DNA of 19,847 nt from Spartobacteria bacterium UBA5019 (GCA_002396485.1 DGXZ01000054.1:570-20416), one strand, 5' to 3'; shown: positions 5,214 through 12,683, counted from the stretch's first letter. The notes: a model not told the origin generated them from the sequence alone. Numbers and translations are program-made.

Positions 5214-5774
5214 TTAGTCGATGGATGTGGGGAACTTCGAGGCGGTATCGAGGAGTTTTTGGGCCAGCGGGAGGAAGCGCAGAGCGCGTTCGTGCCATTG
5301 GGTGACGCGCTTGAGGCGGAGTTGGTAGTCGGCGCTGTGCTCGGTGGGCAGGCCGGGCAGTAGGAGCTTTAGCGTGGCGAGTTGGGTTTTGCTGGAATTC
5401 AGGCGGGGCAGCAGGCGCTGGCGGACAAAGCCGGAAATGAGGACTTTCAGCTCGAGCCTTGCAGCGTAGGTGGCTGTACGCGTGCTGGCATCGCGCTCGA
5501 TGGCTCCCAGCGTCTCCAATGCTCGGAGGCCTTGGCTTGCGGAGCCTTTGCTGATGCCGAGTCGCGCGGCGATGTCATCCATCGTCAGCGGCTCGGGCGA
5601 GGCAAAAAGAATGCCATAGATCTCGCCGTGGGAGCGGGGATTGCCGAAGAGATCGGCCAGCTCGGAAAAGACCTCGACGAGCGTGTGTTCGAATTGCTCG
5701 CAAGAAGCGGCATTGGTGACTTGCGTTTCAGGAACAGGCGGTGCGGCGAGGCTCATCGGAGAATAGCCTTTCAC
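5214..5774 (-). CDS. GbsR/MarR-type transcriptional regulator
   Basis: 186 aa. A winged helix-turn-helix spans about 50-100: GEIYGILFASPEPLTMDDIA leads into the recognition region RLGISKGSASQGLRALETLG and a short wing (IERDASTRT). The GEIYG...LTMDDIA..L.ISKGS.S..L..L...G pattern is that of GbsR-like regulators, which in Bacillus respond to choline; here the ligand is unknown. The C-terminal 80 residues are helical and would form the dimer. The start at GTG 5774 has a GAGG about 7 nt upstream, one of the few visible ribosome sites in the window; an ATG at 5756 is the alternative. It follows a small gene on the same strand (32-nt gap) and faces away from the aminotransferase. Confidence 0.85.
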   Translation of the reverse strand: MKGYSPMSLAAPPVPETQVTNAASCEQFEHTLVEVFSELADLFGNPRSHGEIYGILFASPEPLTMDDIAARLGISKGSASQGLRALETLGAIERDASTRTATYAARLELKVLISGFVRQRLLPRLNSSKTQLATLKLLLPGLPTEHSADYQLRLKRVTQWHERALRFLPLAQKLLDTASKFPTSID

Positions 5775-5806
5775 GAGCAGCCTCAGAGTTCAATTCAAAA
5801 TGAATT

Positions 5807-6202
5807 TTATTTTTGGGGAGAGGAAGCGATGCGTTTCCACGATTGAACGGGAAACATCGGGAGGCTGCCGGTGTGGAGGCGGAGGCGTCCCCCGGCGGCC
5901 AGCGAGAGGTTGTATTCTTGCAGGTCGATGCCGACGACGCGGCCGGTGCGCGTGTCGAAGTGCTTGCGCAGATCGCGAATGAGCCAGCGGGATGGACCTT
6001 TGGGCCGGATGTCTTGCCACTTGGGTTCGCCAATTCGCCAGCCCGCATCGGCCATAGTTTGAGGTAGGGAGACGATGCGGCCGAGCATTCCCTCGCCCGT
6101 TTTTTCGATCCGGATCACGCAACCCGCGAAGGCATCGTCCAGACGCTCCCAGCGGCCTTCGAGAGGCTCATCGGTGCCGATGAGAAAGAGGAGAAAATCC
6201 AT
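5807..6202 (-). CDS. Small hypothetical protein, DUF2147/lipocalin-like
   Basis: 131 aa, family not recognised with certainty. It is rich in short beta strands with GRWERLDDAFAGCVIRIEKT and GEGMLGRIVSLP near the N terminus, then WQDIRP, WLIRDL and SLAAGGRLRLHTGS. The G-x-W...V.I....G.L.G.I pattern recalls small DUF2147-like beta-barrel domains. It has a hydrophobic but very short start (MDFLLFLIG), not a convincing signal peptide. It is followed after 32 nt by the GbsR-type gene on the same strand, so both may be co-transcribed. No ribosome binding site is visible before the ATG at 6202. Confidence 0.55.
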   Translation of the reverse strand: MDFLLFLIGTDEPLEGRWERLDDAFAGCVIRIEKTGEGMLGRIVSLPQTMADAGWRIGEPKWQDIRPKGPSRWLIRDLRKHFDTRTGRVVGIDLQEYNLSLAAGGRLRLHTGSLPMFPVQSWKRIASSPQK

Positions 6203-6385
6203 GATGTCGGATCAGATCAGCCTATTCTGCAAAACAAAAGCCTTCATGCGAATCTGCCAATAAAAGACATTGAGGCAGACTTGGAGCGCAGCTTTTGACG
6301 AGTTTTGGCAAAAATGCCTCCTTTGAAATAAGCCAATGCTCATTTGGTGTATTTCCTCCCTGCGTATGAAGTGCTAAACCGAGTC

Positions 6386-7480
6386 ATGGATTTCATCGAT
6401 CTCAAGACCCAGTATCTCAAATTCAAGCCCGCCATCCACGAAGCGATCGACCGCGTTCTTGAGCACGGACGTTTTATTATGGGACCCGAGGTCGAGGCGC
6501 TGGAAAACGCCCTCGCCGATTATGTGGGCTGTCGTCATGCCATCACGGTGGCCAGCGGCACGGACAGTCTGGAAATAGCCCTGCGCGCGCTGGAGATCGG
6601 CCCAGGCGATGAGGTCATCACGGTTCCCTTCACCTGGATCAGCACGGCGGAGGTGATTGCGCAGGTTGGCGCAAAGACGGTCTTTGTGGACATCGACCCC
6701 TTGGATTTCAATATCGCCGTCGAGCAAATCGAGGCGGCCATCACGCCTGCCACGAAAGCGCTTTTGCCCGTGAGCCTCTTCGGCCAGATGCCGGACTACG
6801 ATGCCATCAATGCCATCGCGTCGAAGCACGGCCTCACCGTCATCGAAGATGCCGCGCAGAGTTTTGGCGCTACGCGACACGGAGTGAAAAGCTGCAATGT
6901 CACTCATATCGCCAGCACGAGCTTCTACCCGGCCAAGCCTCTCGGATGCTACGGCGAGGGCGGTGCGCTTTTTACAAACGACGACGACCTCGCCGTGAAA
7001 ATGAAAGCCATCCGCACGCATGGTGGCATTCGCCGCCACTACCACGACCTCGTTGGAATGAACGGCCGTTTCGACACGCTGCAGGCTGCGATCATGCTCG
7101 CCAAGTGGCCTGGTTTTGCCGCCGAGGTCGAGGCCCGCAACCGCATTGGCGCCCGCTACTCCGAAAAACTCCGCGATGTTTGCACGACCCCCGCCATTCG
7201 TGACGGGAACACCCATGTTTACGCCCAATACACTATCCGCGTGGCCGACCGCGATGCCCTCGCCGAGAAACTCAAAACGCTCGGAATCCCCACCGCTGTT
7301 TACTACCCGAAGTGCCTCCACGAGCAACCGGTCTTCACCCCGCTCGGCTACAAATACGGCGACTTCCCCGCAGCCGAGTCCGCCTCCCGCGAAGTCCTCA
7401 GCCTTCCGCTCAATCCCTACCTGACCGAAGAAGACCAAGACCGCATCATCGCCGCCGTCAGGCAGGCTTTGGGGGGGTGA
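6386..7480 (+). CDS. DegT/DnrJ/EryC1/StrS sugar aminotransferase, WbpE-like
   Basis: 364 aa from the ATG at 6386; an upstream TTG (6344) is in frame, but homologous sequence begins with MDFIDLKTQY, so 6386 is preferred. PLP-dependent fold type I: SGTDSLEIAL at 58-67 for phosphate binding, EDAAQSFGA at 154-162 with Asp155 contacting the pyridine nitrogen, and the Schiff-base Lys184 in FYPAKPLGCYGEGGA. The family makes amino sugars by transaminating a keto-sugar nucleotide; the N-terminal IDLKTQY and GRFIMGPEV blocks are close to WbpE, which forms UDP-GlcNAc(3NH2)A from the 3-oxo sugar. It supports a polysaccharide role together with the glycosyltransferase and the epimerase remnant. It is transcribed away from the regulator pair. 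Exact substrate unknown. Confidence 0.93.
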   Translation: MDFIDLKTQYLKFKPAIHEAIDRVLEHGRFIMGPEVEALENALADYVGCRHAITVASGTDSLEIALRALEIGPGDEVITVPFTWISTAEVIAQVGAKTVFVDIDPLDFNIAVEQIEAAITPATKALLPVSLFGQMPDYDAINAIASKHGLTVIEDAAQSFGATRHGVKSCNVTHIASTSFYPAKPLGCYGEGGALFTNDDDLAVKMKAIRTHGGIRRHYHDLVGMNGRFDTLQAAIMLAKWPGFAAEVEARNRIGARYSEKLRDVCTTPAIRDGNTHVYAQYTIRVADRDALAEKLKTLGIPTAVYYPKCLHEQPVFTPLGYKYGDFPAAESASREVLSLPLNPYLTEEDQDRIIAAVRQALGG

Positions 7481-7500
7481 GGTATCGCCTGAAAAAAGAA

Positions 7501-7549
7501 ACCCCGGACCCTGCACCGTCGCAAAGGACGGGAGAAGGGCACCCGGGGT
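7501..7549 (+). other. Nested hairpin, candidate structured RNA or 3' UTR element
   Basis: Three stems nest exactly: ACCCCGG (7501-7507) with CCGGGGT (7543-7549), CCCT (7509-7512) with AGGG (7536-7539), and CCGTC (7516-7520) with GACGG (7527-7531) closing a GCAAAG loop. The internal bulges are purine-rich (GAGA at 7532-7535). No T run follows, so it is not an ordinary terminator. It starts 20 nt after the aminotransferase stop and ends 40 nt before the Abi start. I do not recognise a known riboswitch class. Confidence 0.45.
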
Positions 7550-7589
7550 GCACTCGATTACTCTTCCTCAATTATTCTGGTAAGCAAGA

Positions 7590-8363
7590 ATGAATACGGT
7601 TTTTTTTGAAAATCTTAAACCCGCTCTGGCAGCGGAGAGACTCGAGGCCTATCATCAGGATCAAGCCGAGCCGCACATCACGCTAGCACGCTAACTTTGG
7701 AATATGGCGCTTTGCGAGTCTCTTTACTCGCCGCTGCAAATGGTGGAGGTGGGACTGCGTAACGCACTTCAAAGGGCTCTGGAAAACCATTTCCTCACCG
7801 CTCAGTGGTATGACAAGAGTGCCTGCTACGAATTGCTCACCAAGACCCAGAAAAGTCAAATTTCCAATGCCAAAGAGAACCTTCAACGCCTGAGCAAACC
7901 CGTATCTCCGGGGAGGATGGTTGCGGAGCTGACCTTTGGATTTTGGACCGCCTTTTTCAACAAGCATTATGCACAGAGCCGGGACATCGTTCACATCGCC
8001 ACCCTCACCTTTTGTGCCGCACCCAAGTCCCAGCGAGACCTCCAGACGCTGAACCGCCGCTTGACTCGTCTGCGTGAACTCCGCAACCGCGTCTTTCACC
8101 ACGAGCGCATCATTCACTGGACAAATCTTGATGAACAACACACATCGCTTTTGGAAGTAATCGGCTGGATCGCGCCTGAACTTCGTGAGTTGGCCGAGGC
8201 ACTGGACCGCTATTCCCAGACACGCGCTGACGGGCTGGATCCTTGGATCGAAAAACTCAGGCACCATCGCCAGACCAAAAATTTGGACGATCGTCCAAAT
8301 TTTTGGTTCGCCGCTCTACGGGCTGTGCAGTGGGTGGTGGTGTTTTGCGGTTCCTTGCGGTAG
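7590..8363 (+). pseudogene. Abi-family protein gene interrupted by an in-frame TAA
   Basis: From ATG 7590 the frame runs 34 codons (FFENLKPALAAERLEAY and so on to LAR), meets TAA at 7692-7694, and continues in the same frame as LWNMALCESLYSPLQMVEVG to TAG at 8361-8363. The two halves together give one 257-codon Abi_2/DUF-like protein, a family including phage abortive-infection proteins; RNYRVFHHERI-like HEPN motif is represented by LRNRVFHHERI (residues 133-143 counted from Met 7704). In relatives the interrupted motif is (R/L)YLWN, so Tyr has become a stop. A shorter 219-aa protein could start at ATG 7704, losing the first 38 residues. The R-x-x-x-H pair of the HEPN core is intact. Either a recent nonsense pseudogene or a sequencing error. 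Confidence 0.75.
8274..8307. repeat. Perfect 34-bp palindrome
   Basis: Each half is 17 bp and every base pairs; the centre is GGACGATCGTCC, flanked by AAATTTTTGGT and its complement. As RNA it gives a 15-bp stem with a GATC loop, preceded by an A tract and ending in a T tract, like a bidirectional terminator. It lies inside the 3' end of the Abi reading frame. Confidence 0.9.
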
Positions 8364-8408
8364 GACTTGCGCAATCGGCTCAAGAATCTTTTTTTGGGCC
8401 TGCGCACT

Positions 8409-9329
8409 ATGCTTGCTGTCCTATTTAAACGCCTTGTTTCGCTGTTTGTGGTTTTGTTCTGCGTTGTGTCGATGACTTTTCTGTTGATCCGGGCTTCGCC
8501 GGGCGGGCCTTTTGACGGGGAGAGAAAGATTCCGGAGGCGATCGAGAAGCAGCTTTTGGCGAAATACAAACTCGATGGTCCGCTGTGGCAGCAATACACG
8601 GGCTACATTGGCGACTTGTTGTGCGGCGACCTGCGGCTTTCCACAAAGTATCGCAACCGCTCGGTGAATGAAATCCTCGCGCAGACATTGCCGGTCACGC
8701 TCGCGCTCGGGGGGGCGGCTTTTTTGCTCGCGACATTTGCCGGTGTTTGGCTTGGGGCGCTGGCGGCGATGCATCGCCAGACTTGGCGAGACTTCGGGGC
8801 GATGTTTCTGGCGCTGGCGGCGATTTCCTTGCCGTCTTACATCATCGGCCCACTTTTGATTCTCGTGTTCGCCCTCACGCTCGGATGGCTGCCGGCCGGG
8901 GGCTGGGGTGGATTTTCGCATTTGATTCTTCCCTCGCTTACGCTGGCTGCTCCGGCGGCGGCGGTGATCGCGCGCCTCATGCGTGGCAGCATGGTCGAGA
9001 CGCTGCAGATGGATTTTGTGCGGACGGCACGGGCGAAGGGGCTGAAGGAATCCACAGTCGTCTATCGCCACGCGTTGCGGATCGCGATCCTGCCAGTGGT
9101 TTCTTATCTGGGGCCGCTAGCTGCGCATTTGCTCACGGGATCCATCGTAGTCGAAACCGTCTTCAACATCCCCGGCGCGGGCGGATTTTTTGTGCATTCC
9201 ATCCTGAACCGCGATGGATTTCTTCTTGGCGGGATGGTGATCGTCTATTGTGCGATGCTGGTTTTTTTCAATCTCCTCGTCGATCTGGCCTACGGGTTCC
9301 TCGACCCGCGAATCAAATCCCATGCTTGA
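8409..9329 (+). CDS. ABC transporter permease, OppB/DppB type
   Basis: 306 aa from ATG 8409, the same length as E. coli OppB; an in-frame TTG at 8367 would add 14 residues. Inner-membrane protein with about six hydrophobic segments, the first at roughly 6-26. Typical blocks: LIRASPGGPFD after TM1, the periplasmic YKLDGPLWQQYTGYIGDL, and the cytoplasmic EAA loop ARAKGLKESTVVYRHALR, which contacts the ATPase, followed by FNIPGAGGF. It would form a heterodimer with the next gene product to import a peptide or related solute. The two genes overlap by 8 nt. No binding protein or ATPase gene is beside them, so the rest of the transporter must be elsewhere. The family call is secure, the substrate unknown. 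Confidence 0.95.
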   Translation: MLAVLFKRLVSLFVVLFCVVSMTFLLIRASPGGPFDGERKIPEAIEKQLLAKYKLDGPLWQQYTGYIGDLLCGDLRLSTKYRNRSVNEILAQTLPVTLALGGAAFLLATFAGVWLGALAAMHRQTWRDFGAMFLALAAISLPSYIIGPLLILVFALTLGWLPAGGWGGFSHLILPSLTLAAPAAAVIARLMRGSMVETLQMDFVRTARAKGLKESTVVYRHALRIAILPVVSYLGPLAAHLLTGSIVVETVFNIPGAGGFFVHSILNRDGFLLGGMVIVYCAMLVFFNLLVDLAYGFLDPRIKSHA

Positions 9330-10215
9330 TCCACGCGTCTTCCAGCGAGTCCGAAAAAATCCCGCCGCCGTGCTGTCGGCGGTGCTTCTGGCATTCATGG
9401 TTCTCGCCTGTATCGCGGGGCCGTTTTTTCTTTCATCCGCTCTCGGCGAACCCGGCCCGAACCAATACGCACCGCCCTCGTGGGAGCATCCCTTCGGCAC
9501 GGATCTGAATGGACGCGATTTGCTCTACCGCGTTTTGACCGGTGGCCGCATCTCGCTTCTGGTCGGCCTGTGCGGCGCGGTGGTGAGTCTTTTCATTGGC
9601 ACCGCCTGGGGACTGGTTGCGGGGTATGCCGGTGGACGCACCGATGCGTTCATGATGCGTTTTGTTGACATTCTTTACTCGGTGCCCCGGCTGATTTTCA
9701 TTTTGATCGCGATCAATGCCTTCAATGCCGGGCTTCAAGAGTGGGCGAACCGCGAAGGTCTCGGGTGGCTTGTGGAGTCATCCCGCATTGCGATTTTGAT
9801 CCTCACGCTGGGCTTCATCGAATGGCTTACGATGGCCCGCATCGTGCGCGGCCAGGTGCTCTCGCTCAAGGAACGCCAATTCGTCACGGCGGCCCGCGCA
9901 CTCGGGCAGTCGCATGTCAAAATCCTGACCCGCCACCTGCTGCCGAATCTTGCCGGCATCATCCTTGTTTACCTCACCCTCACGATTCCGGCGGTCATCA
10001 TCGACGAGTCGTTCCTGAGTTTTCTGGGGCTTGGCATCCAAGCGCCGCAGGCGAGTTGGGGGTCGCTTCTGGCTGACGGTGCCGGCGCGATCAATCCTGT
10101 CCGCAGCTTCTGGTGGCTCCTTGTTTTTCCAGCAGCCTCGATGGCTCTCACGCTCCTCGCGATGAATTTCCTCGGTGACGCCCTTCGTGATGCGTTCGAC
10201 AGCAAGGCGCGATGA
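9322..10215 (+). CDS. ABC transporter permease, OppC/DppC type
   Basis: 297 aa. The ATG at 9322 lies within the last codons of the preceding permease (8-nt overlap), pointing to coupled translation. It begins with a cytoplasmic stretch (VFQRVRKNPAAVLSA) and TM1, then the DppC-type periplasmic motif WEHPFGTDLNGRDLLYRVL and GGRISLLVG. The EAA loop AARALGQSHVKILTRHLLPN and the late SFLSFLGLGIQAPQASWG block are standard for the peptide/nickel permease family. The protein pairs with the OppB-type subunit in the inner membrane. Its stop at 10213-10215 is 6 bp from the stop of the convergent gene, so any terminator must overlap that gene. Confidence 0.95.
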   Translation: MLDPRVFQRVRKNPAAVLSAVLLAFMVLACIAGPFFLSSALGEPGPNQYAPPSWEHPFGTDLNGRDLLYRVLTGGRISLLVGLCGAVVSLFIGTAWGLVAGYAGGRTDAFMMRFVDILYSVPRLIFILIAINAFNAGLQEWANREGLGWLVESSRIAILILTLGFIEWLTMARIVRGQVLSLKERQFVTAARALGQSHVKILTRHLLPNLAGIILVYLTLTIPAVIIDESFLSFLGLGIQAPQASWGSLLADGAGAINPVRSFWWLLVFPAASMALTLLAMNFLGDALRDAFDSKAR

Positions 10216-10221
10216 GGGGTG

Positions 10222-11085
10222 TCATTCGATGACGATGAAATCGATGCTCTTCGGGGTGTTGGCGTTTTTTTCGGAGAGGACGAGGGACTGGGAGGGGTGC
10301 TCGTCGAGTTCGCGTCTGGCAACCCAGAAGTAGTTTGCAGGTTGACCTTGGCCGGTTTTTTGGGCGAAGGCGATGATGATGTATTTTCCGGGCTGAAGGC
10401 CGCTGACGCTCGCAACGCCGTTCGAGTCGGTGATGGTTTCGCGCCAAGGCGGGGGCAATGAGTTTTGGAGGCGGCTCATCATTTCGGCGACTCCGCCGGT
10501 GGTTGGGGGACGCAACACATCGGCGACCATTGATTCGGGATAGATGAGAATGTTGGCGCGGGAGACCGCAACGGGTCGATTGGTAGTGGCGTCTTCGTAG
10601 GTCACCCATGTTCGGATTTCATCTGCCGCTTGGGGGCCTCGAAGGGTGACGCTTGCCTCGAGCAGGCCGCGTTCCAGTTCGGCGCGTGACACGGCTGGTT
10701 CCGCCTGCCGCTGGATGTGGGATTGCGAATCGACCAGGAGGAGGCCGAGAACGATGGAGACTGCTCCCAGCAACAAAACAAGGACGACTAAAATCACGAC
10801 TCGCTTCGCGACGCGACCGGTGCGTTCATGCTGCCAATGAACCGGCATCGCGGGAAATTCGTCTTGATGAGACGCGGTCTGGCTCTTGACGGGTTGGGCG
10901 TCTTCCCCGGGGTGGATGGATTTTGCCACCATGCCTATCACGGATGAGAGTGGGCGCCAGTCCTCCCAGCCTTCGCGCCAGCACAGGTTCTCGGGGGTAT
11001 AGCGTCCTTGGCGAAGCAGGCGTTTTACATCCGCCGTCGCGTATGGGCCTTCCTGTACGTTGTTATGGAGGATAAAAAAAAACAT
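10222..11085 (-). CDS. Membrane-anchored protein with GYF_2 (DUF4339) domain
   Basis: 287 aa from the ATG at 11085; an ATG at 11109 would add 8 residues (MLKSRRDQ) but conserved sequence starts with MFFFILHNN. Residues 1-50 form a GYF_2/DUF4339 domain (N..EGPYATADVKRLLRQGRY...LCWREGWEDWRPL), a module thought to bind peptides. After a charged linker, one membrane segment covers about 96-118 (VVILVVLVLLLGAVSIVLGLL). The C-terminal part, outside the membrane by this topology, ends in a beta-rich module NGVASVSGLQPGKYIIIAFA (about 220-250) like carboxypeptidase regulatory or SdrB-like domains. It is convergent with the permease genes. Function is unknown; it could link a cytoplasmic peptide ligand to an envelope process. 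Confidence 0.75.
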   Translation of the reverse strand: MFFFILHNNVQEGPYATADVKRLLRQGRYTPENLCWREGWEDWRPLSSVIGMVAKSIHPGEDAQPVKSQTASHQDEFPAMPVHWQHERTGRVAKRVVILVVLVLLLGAVSIVLGLLLVDSQSHIQRQAEPAVSRAELERGLLEASVTLRGPQAADEIRTWVTYEDATTNRPVAVSRANILIYPESMVADVLRPPTTGGVAEMMSRLQNSLPPPWRETITDSNGVASVSGLQPGKYIIIAFAQKTGQGQPANYFWVARRELDEHPSQSLVLSEKNANTPKSIDFIVIE

Positions 11086-11239
11086 CTGGTCGCGACGAGA
11101 TTTAAGCATACCGGGTTTGAAATCGCCAATGCCAAAGAAGGCTATGGCCGGTTCAGATGTTGCGTTCGGGCGGTGTCTTTTTCGAGATGGGCTCCCGTCT
11201 GGCTTGCACAGCGGCGGAGAATCTTTAGTTTAGTTGCAT

Positions 11240-12097
11240 ATGAGCGAAAAAAGCTACGCGCATCCTGATGCCTTGGTCACTACCGAGTGGGTTGAAGGAC
11301 ACCTTGCCGATCCACATGTCAGAATTGTCGAAAGCAACGAGGACATCCTGCTCTACGACACCGGCCACATTCAGGGCGCGGTGCATATCGACTGGCGCTC
11401 GGATTTGCAGGACCAGACAATCCGCGATTACATCACTCCGCAGCAATTCTCGGCGCTGTGCGAACGCAATGGCATTTCGAACGACACGACGGTCATTTTC
11501 TACGGTGACAAATCAAACTGGTGGGCCTGCTATGCGCTTTGGGTGTTCCGGCTGTTTGGTCACACGAAAGTGAAAATCATGGACGGCGGGCGCGACAAGT
11601 GGGTCGCCGAGGGGCGGCATCTCACGCGTGCCGTGCCGCATTTCATGCATGGCCACTACACGCCACTTGAAACCCGCTGCGATGCGGAAATCCGCGCTTT
11701 TTACGATCAGGCCCTCGCCCAGAGCCGTGCCGGTATGTCGCTCATCGATGTGCGGTCACCGGCGGAATTTCGCGGCGAGGTCACTCACATGCCGGAGTAT
11801 CCCCAGGAAGGTGTTCTGCGCGGCGGTCACATCCCCGGCGCGGCCAGTGTTCCTTGGAAGATGGCTGTGAAGGATGACTCCACCTTCAAAGGCGTGAACG
11901 AACTTCGTCAGATTTATGAGGACGAGGCAGGTCTGCAACCCGGACAGGATGTCGTTGCCTACTGCCGAATTGGCGAGCGCTCGAGCCACACCTGGTTTGT
12001 TCTTACCTATCTCCTCGGCTACAAAAATGTCCGCAACTACGATGGATCCTGGACTGAGTGGGGCAACCGCGTTGGGGCTCCGATCGAGAGAGGCTAG
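11240..12097 (+). CDS. Thiosulfate/3-mercaptopyruvate sulfurtransferase (rhodanese)
   Basis: 285 aa from ATG 11240, with two rhodanese domains: an inactive N-terminal one (about 8-130, including GHIQGAVHIDWRSDL and VIFYGDKSNWWACYA) and an active C-terminal one with SLIDVRSPAEFRGE and the Cys242 loop YCRIGERSSHTWF. Cys242 carries the persulfide; the CRIGERSS loop matches the CysA/SseA-type thiosulfate sulfurtransferases. It transfers sulfane sulfur from thiosulfate (or 3-mercaptopyruvate) to an acceptor such as cyanide, a thiol or a protein. It sits 8 nt before sufE, pointing to an operon. A TTG 6 nt upstream is an alternative start. The preference for thiosulfate is inferred from the loop only. 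Confidence 0.93.
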   Translation: MSEKSYAHPDALVTTEWVEGHLADPHVRIVESNEDILLYDTGHIQGAVHIDWRSDLQDQTIRDYITPQQFSALCERNGISNDTTVIFYGDKSNWWACYALWVFRLFGHTKVKIMDGGRDKWVAEGRHLTRAVPHFMHGHYTPLETRCDAEIRAFYDQALAQSRAGMSLIDVRSPAEFRGEVTHMPEYPQEGVLRGGHIPGAASVPWKMAVKDDSTFKGVNELRQIYEDEAGLQPGQDVVAYCRIGERSSHTWFVLTYLLGYKNVRNYDGSWTEWGNRVGAPIERG

Positions 12098-12105
12098 GAA
12101 ACGCT

Positions 12106-12567
12106 GTGTATCCCGGTAAGCTCAATCAAATCATCGCGCTCTTCGAGTCCTTGCCGGATGCCGAGAAGCGAGAGTCTCTCATCTCGTATGCGACTGCCGC
12201 TATGAAACAAGGGCCGCGTGATGGGGAAGCCTTCGATCTCGAAGACATCCGCAAAGACGAGGAATGCACCGACACGGTCGGCGTGTTTTTGAAAGTATCC
12301 CCGCAGCGCGCCTGTGCGTTCCGGATTACCCTGGGTTCGCAGGTGCAAACGCTCACGAAGGCGATGACGGCGATTCTTTGCAAGGGGCTTGATGGCCTCA
12401 CGCCCGAGGAGATCATGGAGGTGCCGGCGGACTTTGTGCCGAAGATCGTAGGAGCGGAACTCGTGCGCCAGCGCAGCCAGACGGTTTATTACATCCTCAC
12501 CCGCATGAAGGGTATCGCCCGCGTGTGGTTGAACCGCGAACGCTCTGCTGCTCCGCACGGGGGTTGA
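12106..12567 (+). CDS. sufE: SufE-family cysteine desulfurase activator
   Basis: 153 aa from GTG 12106, chosen because AGGAA lies 6 nt upstream and the protein then starts MYPGKLNQIIALFESLPDAEKR, as in SufE. The acceptor Cys54 stands in EECTDTVGV, corresponding to the C-x-S-x-V loop of SufE; relatives have a Ser where Thr55/Asp56 follow, a mild variation. The C-terminal half has FRITLGSQVQTLTKAMTAIL, and GLTPEEIMEVPADF as in family members. SufE takes persulfide sulfur from the desulfurase SufS and passes it to the SufBCD scaffold. No suf genes are nearby; the neighbour is a rhodanese 8 nt upstream, which may provide or receive the sulfur. Function well supported, partner inferred. Confidence 0.88.
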   Translation: MYPGKLNQIIALFESLPDAEKRESLISYATAAMKQGPRDGEAFDLEDIRKDEECTDTVGVFLKVSPQRACAFRITLGSQVQTLTKAMTAILCKGLDGLTPEEIMEVPADFVPKIVGAELVRQRSQTVYYILTRMKGIARVWLNRERSAAPHGG

Positions 12568-12592
12568 TGCGGCGGTTTCTTGCGAAGGATTG

Positions 12593-12626
12593 ACCACCGA
12601 GGTCACAGAGAACACAGAGGTTTTTT
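12593..12626 (+). repeat. CACAGAG-type interspersed repeat
   Basis: ACCACCGAGGTCACAGAGAA continuing CACAGAGGTTTTTT: three related units at about 10-bp steps, ending in a T run. It lies between convergent sufE and the GH63 gene. Same family as 4972-5003 and 4058-4085; related to 1460-1491. Confidence 0.7.
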
Positions 12627-12655
12627 AGATAGGTCGAACTGTGATGCACGAGGCG

Positions 12656-12673
12656 GCGCCCGAGGACGGGCGC
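12656..12673. terminator. Possible bidirectional terminator hairpin
   Basis: GCGCCCG (12656-12662) pairs perfectly with CGGGCGC (12667-12673) around AGGA. It is placed between convergent genes, as a terminator would be, but no T run follows directly on either strand, so support is modest. Confidence 0.35.
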
Positions 12674-12683
12674 GGTCTTGTGG

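Noticed and set aside
6374..7516. 380-codon open frame on the minus strand opposite the aminotransferase
   Set aside because: The plus strand has all PLP-enzyme motifs; the antisense frame lacks any recognisable domain.
12094..12615. 173-codon minus-strand open frame opposite sufE
   Set aside because: sufE on the plus strand is conserved and has a ribosome binding site; the antisense frame is its shadow.
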